A DNA stretch of 64,000 nucleotides from Deltaproteobacteria bacterium (GTDB lineage: Bacteria > Myxococcota_A > UBA9160 > UBA4427): NCBI GenBank assembly GCA_016713665.1, contig JADJOR010000009.1, forward strand, positions 1-64,000, written 5' to 3'. Made by a program: the position numbers and the translations under genes. Position 1 is the stretch's first letter; the number at the start of each line of letters is the position of its first letter. The notes beneath the pieces are model-generated. The model searched no databases. It was not told the origin of the DNA and was given only the letters and a program-made list of their open reading frames with translations. Shown here piece after piece: positions 63,369 to 64,000 of the stretch.

Positions 63369-64000
63369 TTGCCCTCGATCTCCAGCCCTTCGTCTCCGCT
63401 CGCTGGCCTGTGCGTCGTCGACCTGACGGAGACGCCGGACGCGATCACGGCGTCGACGCTGCTCGCCGATCTCGGCGCCGAGGTCACGCTCGTCGAGCCC
63501 GCGTCGGGGCGCCATCGCGCCCGCGCCCTCGACGCGCTCTGGTCGGCGACGATCCGCAACAAACGCGTGGCTTCGCGCTCGGCGCGCGAGCTCGACGCGC
63601 TCCTCGAGACGGCGGACGTCGTGATCGCCGAGCCGTGGCTCCCCGGACTCCGCGAACGCATCGAATCGCATCCCCATCTCGTCGTCGTGCTGACGAGCCC
63701 GTTCGGCGCCGACGGCCCGCTTGCTTCGCAGTCGGGCCACGGCCGCGCGAGCGAGGCCTTCGGCGGCCAGGTCTTTGCCTCGGGCGATCCGCGGCGGCCG
63801 CCGCTCCATTCGGGCTTTCCGATCGGCGCCTCGGCGACGGCGCTGCTCGCGGCGATCGGGGCCGTCGCGGCGGTGCTCGAACGCGACGCGAAGGGCGGGC
63901 GCGGGCAGCGGGTCGACGTCGCGGGTTACGAGGCGGTGCTGCGCTTCATGGAGTTCCTGCCGATCTTCCATCAGCAGACGGGCTTCCGGAACGAACGCGC
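63369..64000 (+). CDS. CaiB/BaiF-family CoA transferase, N-terminal part
   Basis: 210 residues from the TTG at 63369 (CAGGAG upstream) to the window edge. LAGLCVVDLTETPDAITASTLLADLGAEVTLVEP is the usual opening of family III CoA transferases, and VIAEPWLPGLRERIESHPHLVVVLTSPFGADGP and GGRGQRVDVAGYEAVL are further family features. The active-site aspartate lies beyond the residues seen. These move CoA between carboxylic acids, often in degradation of sterols, fatty or aromatic acids. Incomplete at the right edge. Confidence 0.85.
   Translation, partial: MPSISSPSSPLAGLCVVDLTETPDAITASTLLADLGAEVTLVEPASGRHRARALDALWSATIRNKRVASRSARELDALLETADVVIAEPWLPGLRERIESHPHLVVVLTSPFGADGPLASQSGHGRASEAFGGQVFASGDPRRPPLHSGFPIGASATALLAAIGAVAAVLERDAKGGRGQRVDVAGYEAVLRFMEFLPIFHQQTGFRNER

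Noticed and set aside
61653..63971. 772-codon open frame on the minus strand
   Set aside because: Crosses MutT, DUF429 and CaiB genes on the other strand; composition is Arg/Asp/Glu/Ala-rich and without domains.

Overview
The window is GC-rich DNA from a Gram-negative bacterium. It has outer-membrane proteins (CopB-like, CzcC-like), Tat and lipoprotein signals, and many GTG/TTG starts with GGAG-type ribosome sites. The metal-resistance content plus BVMO, SDR, LLM and CaiB genes on the right would suit a proteobacterium or a myxobacterium-like 'deltaproteobacterial' lineage. I cannot fix the phylum from sequence alone. No rRNA, tRNA or CRISPR array was seen.

Layout. 0-5 kb: a broken OLD-family nuclease and a MmeI-like type IIL restriction-modification gene. 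5-13 kb: a mobile-element segment with a serine recombinase, DUF2924, a phage terminase large subunit, DUF5681, a ParB-N/DNA methylase fusion, a decayed second terminase copy and an XRE repressor between palindromic sites. 13.7-17.5 kb: a coupled cassette of beta-CASP RNase, AMP/thymidine phosphorylase and PRPP synthetase. 17.6-46.8 kb: a heavy-metal island. It holds a putative transmembrane electron conduit (Met-rich/FAD/2Fe-2S fusion, b-type membrane cytochrome, seven-haem cytochrome c), a CzcCBA-type RND pump for divalent metals, a zinc/cadmium-type P-type ATPase, ECF sigma plus membrane anti-sigma, CsoR, a CusF-like protein, DUF2231, CopA oxidase and CopB, a CnrYXH-like regulatory trio, a CopA-type Cu(I) ATPase and CopG/DUF411. 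47-55 kb: a defence-like segment with an anti-phage dCTP deaminase plus a 58-aa partner, and a ubiquitin-like conjugation operon (three-domain Ubl, E2-like, JAB, E1) divergent from an XRE + ImmA/IrrE pair. 55.1-55.25 kb: an array of AATTCCCTG repeats. 55.5-64 kb: ordinary-looking metabolic genes (BVMO, PiT transporter, SDR, nitroreductase, LLM oxidoreductase, MutT, DUF429, CaiB).

In the metal island two perfect inverted repeats with the same promoter geometry lie before csoR and before the copper ATPase, so both are probably one CsoR regulon. CopA/CopB and CusF would handle periplasmic copper, the ATPase would export cytoplasmic Cu(I), and the RND pump would export divalent cations. The three-gene redox module could supply electrons from NAD(P)H to the periplasm.

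A caution: at least seven long genes (OLD, type IIL RM, czcC, czcA, the Zn/Cd ATPase, BVMO, PiT) carry single-base frameshifts, often clustered and compensating, inside well-conserved domains. This looks as much like indel error in the sequence as real decay, so broken genes are reported over their full span.
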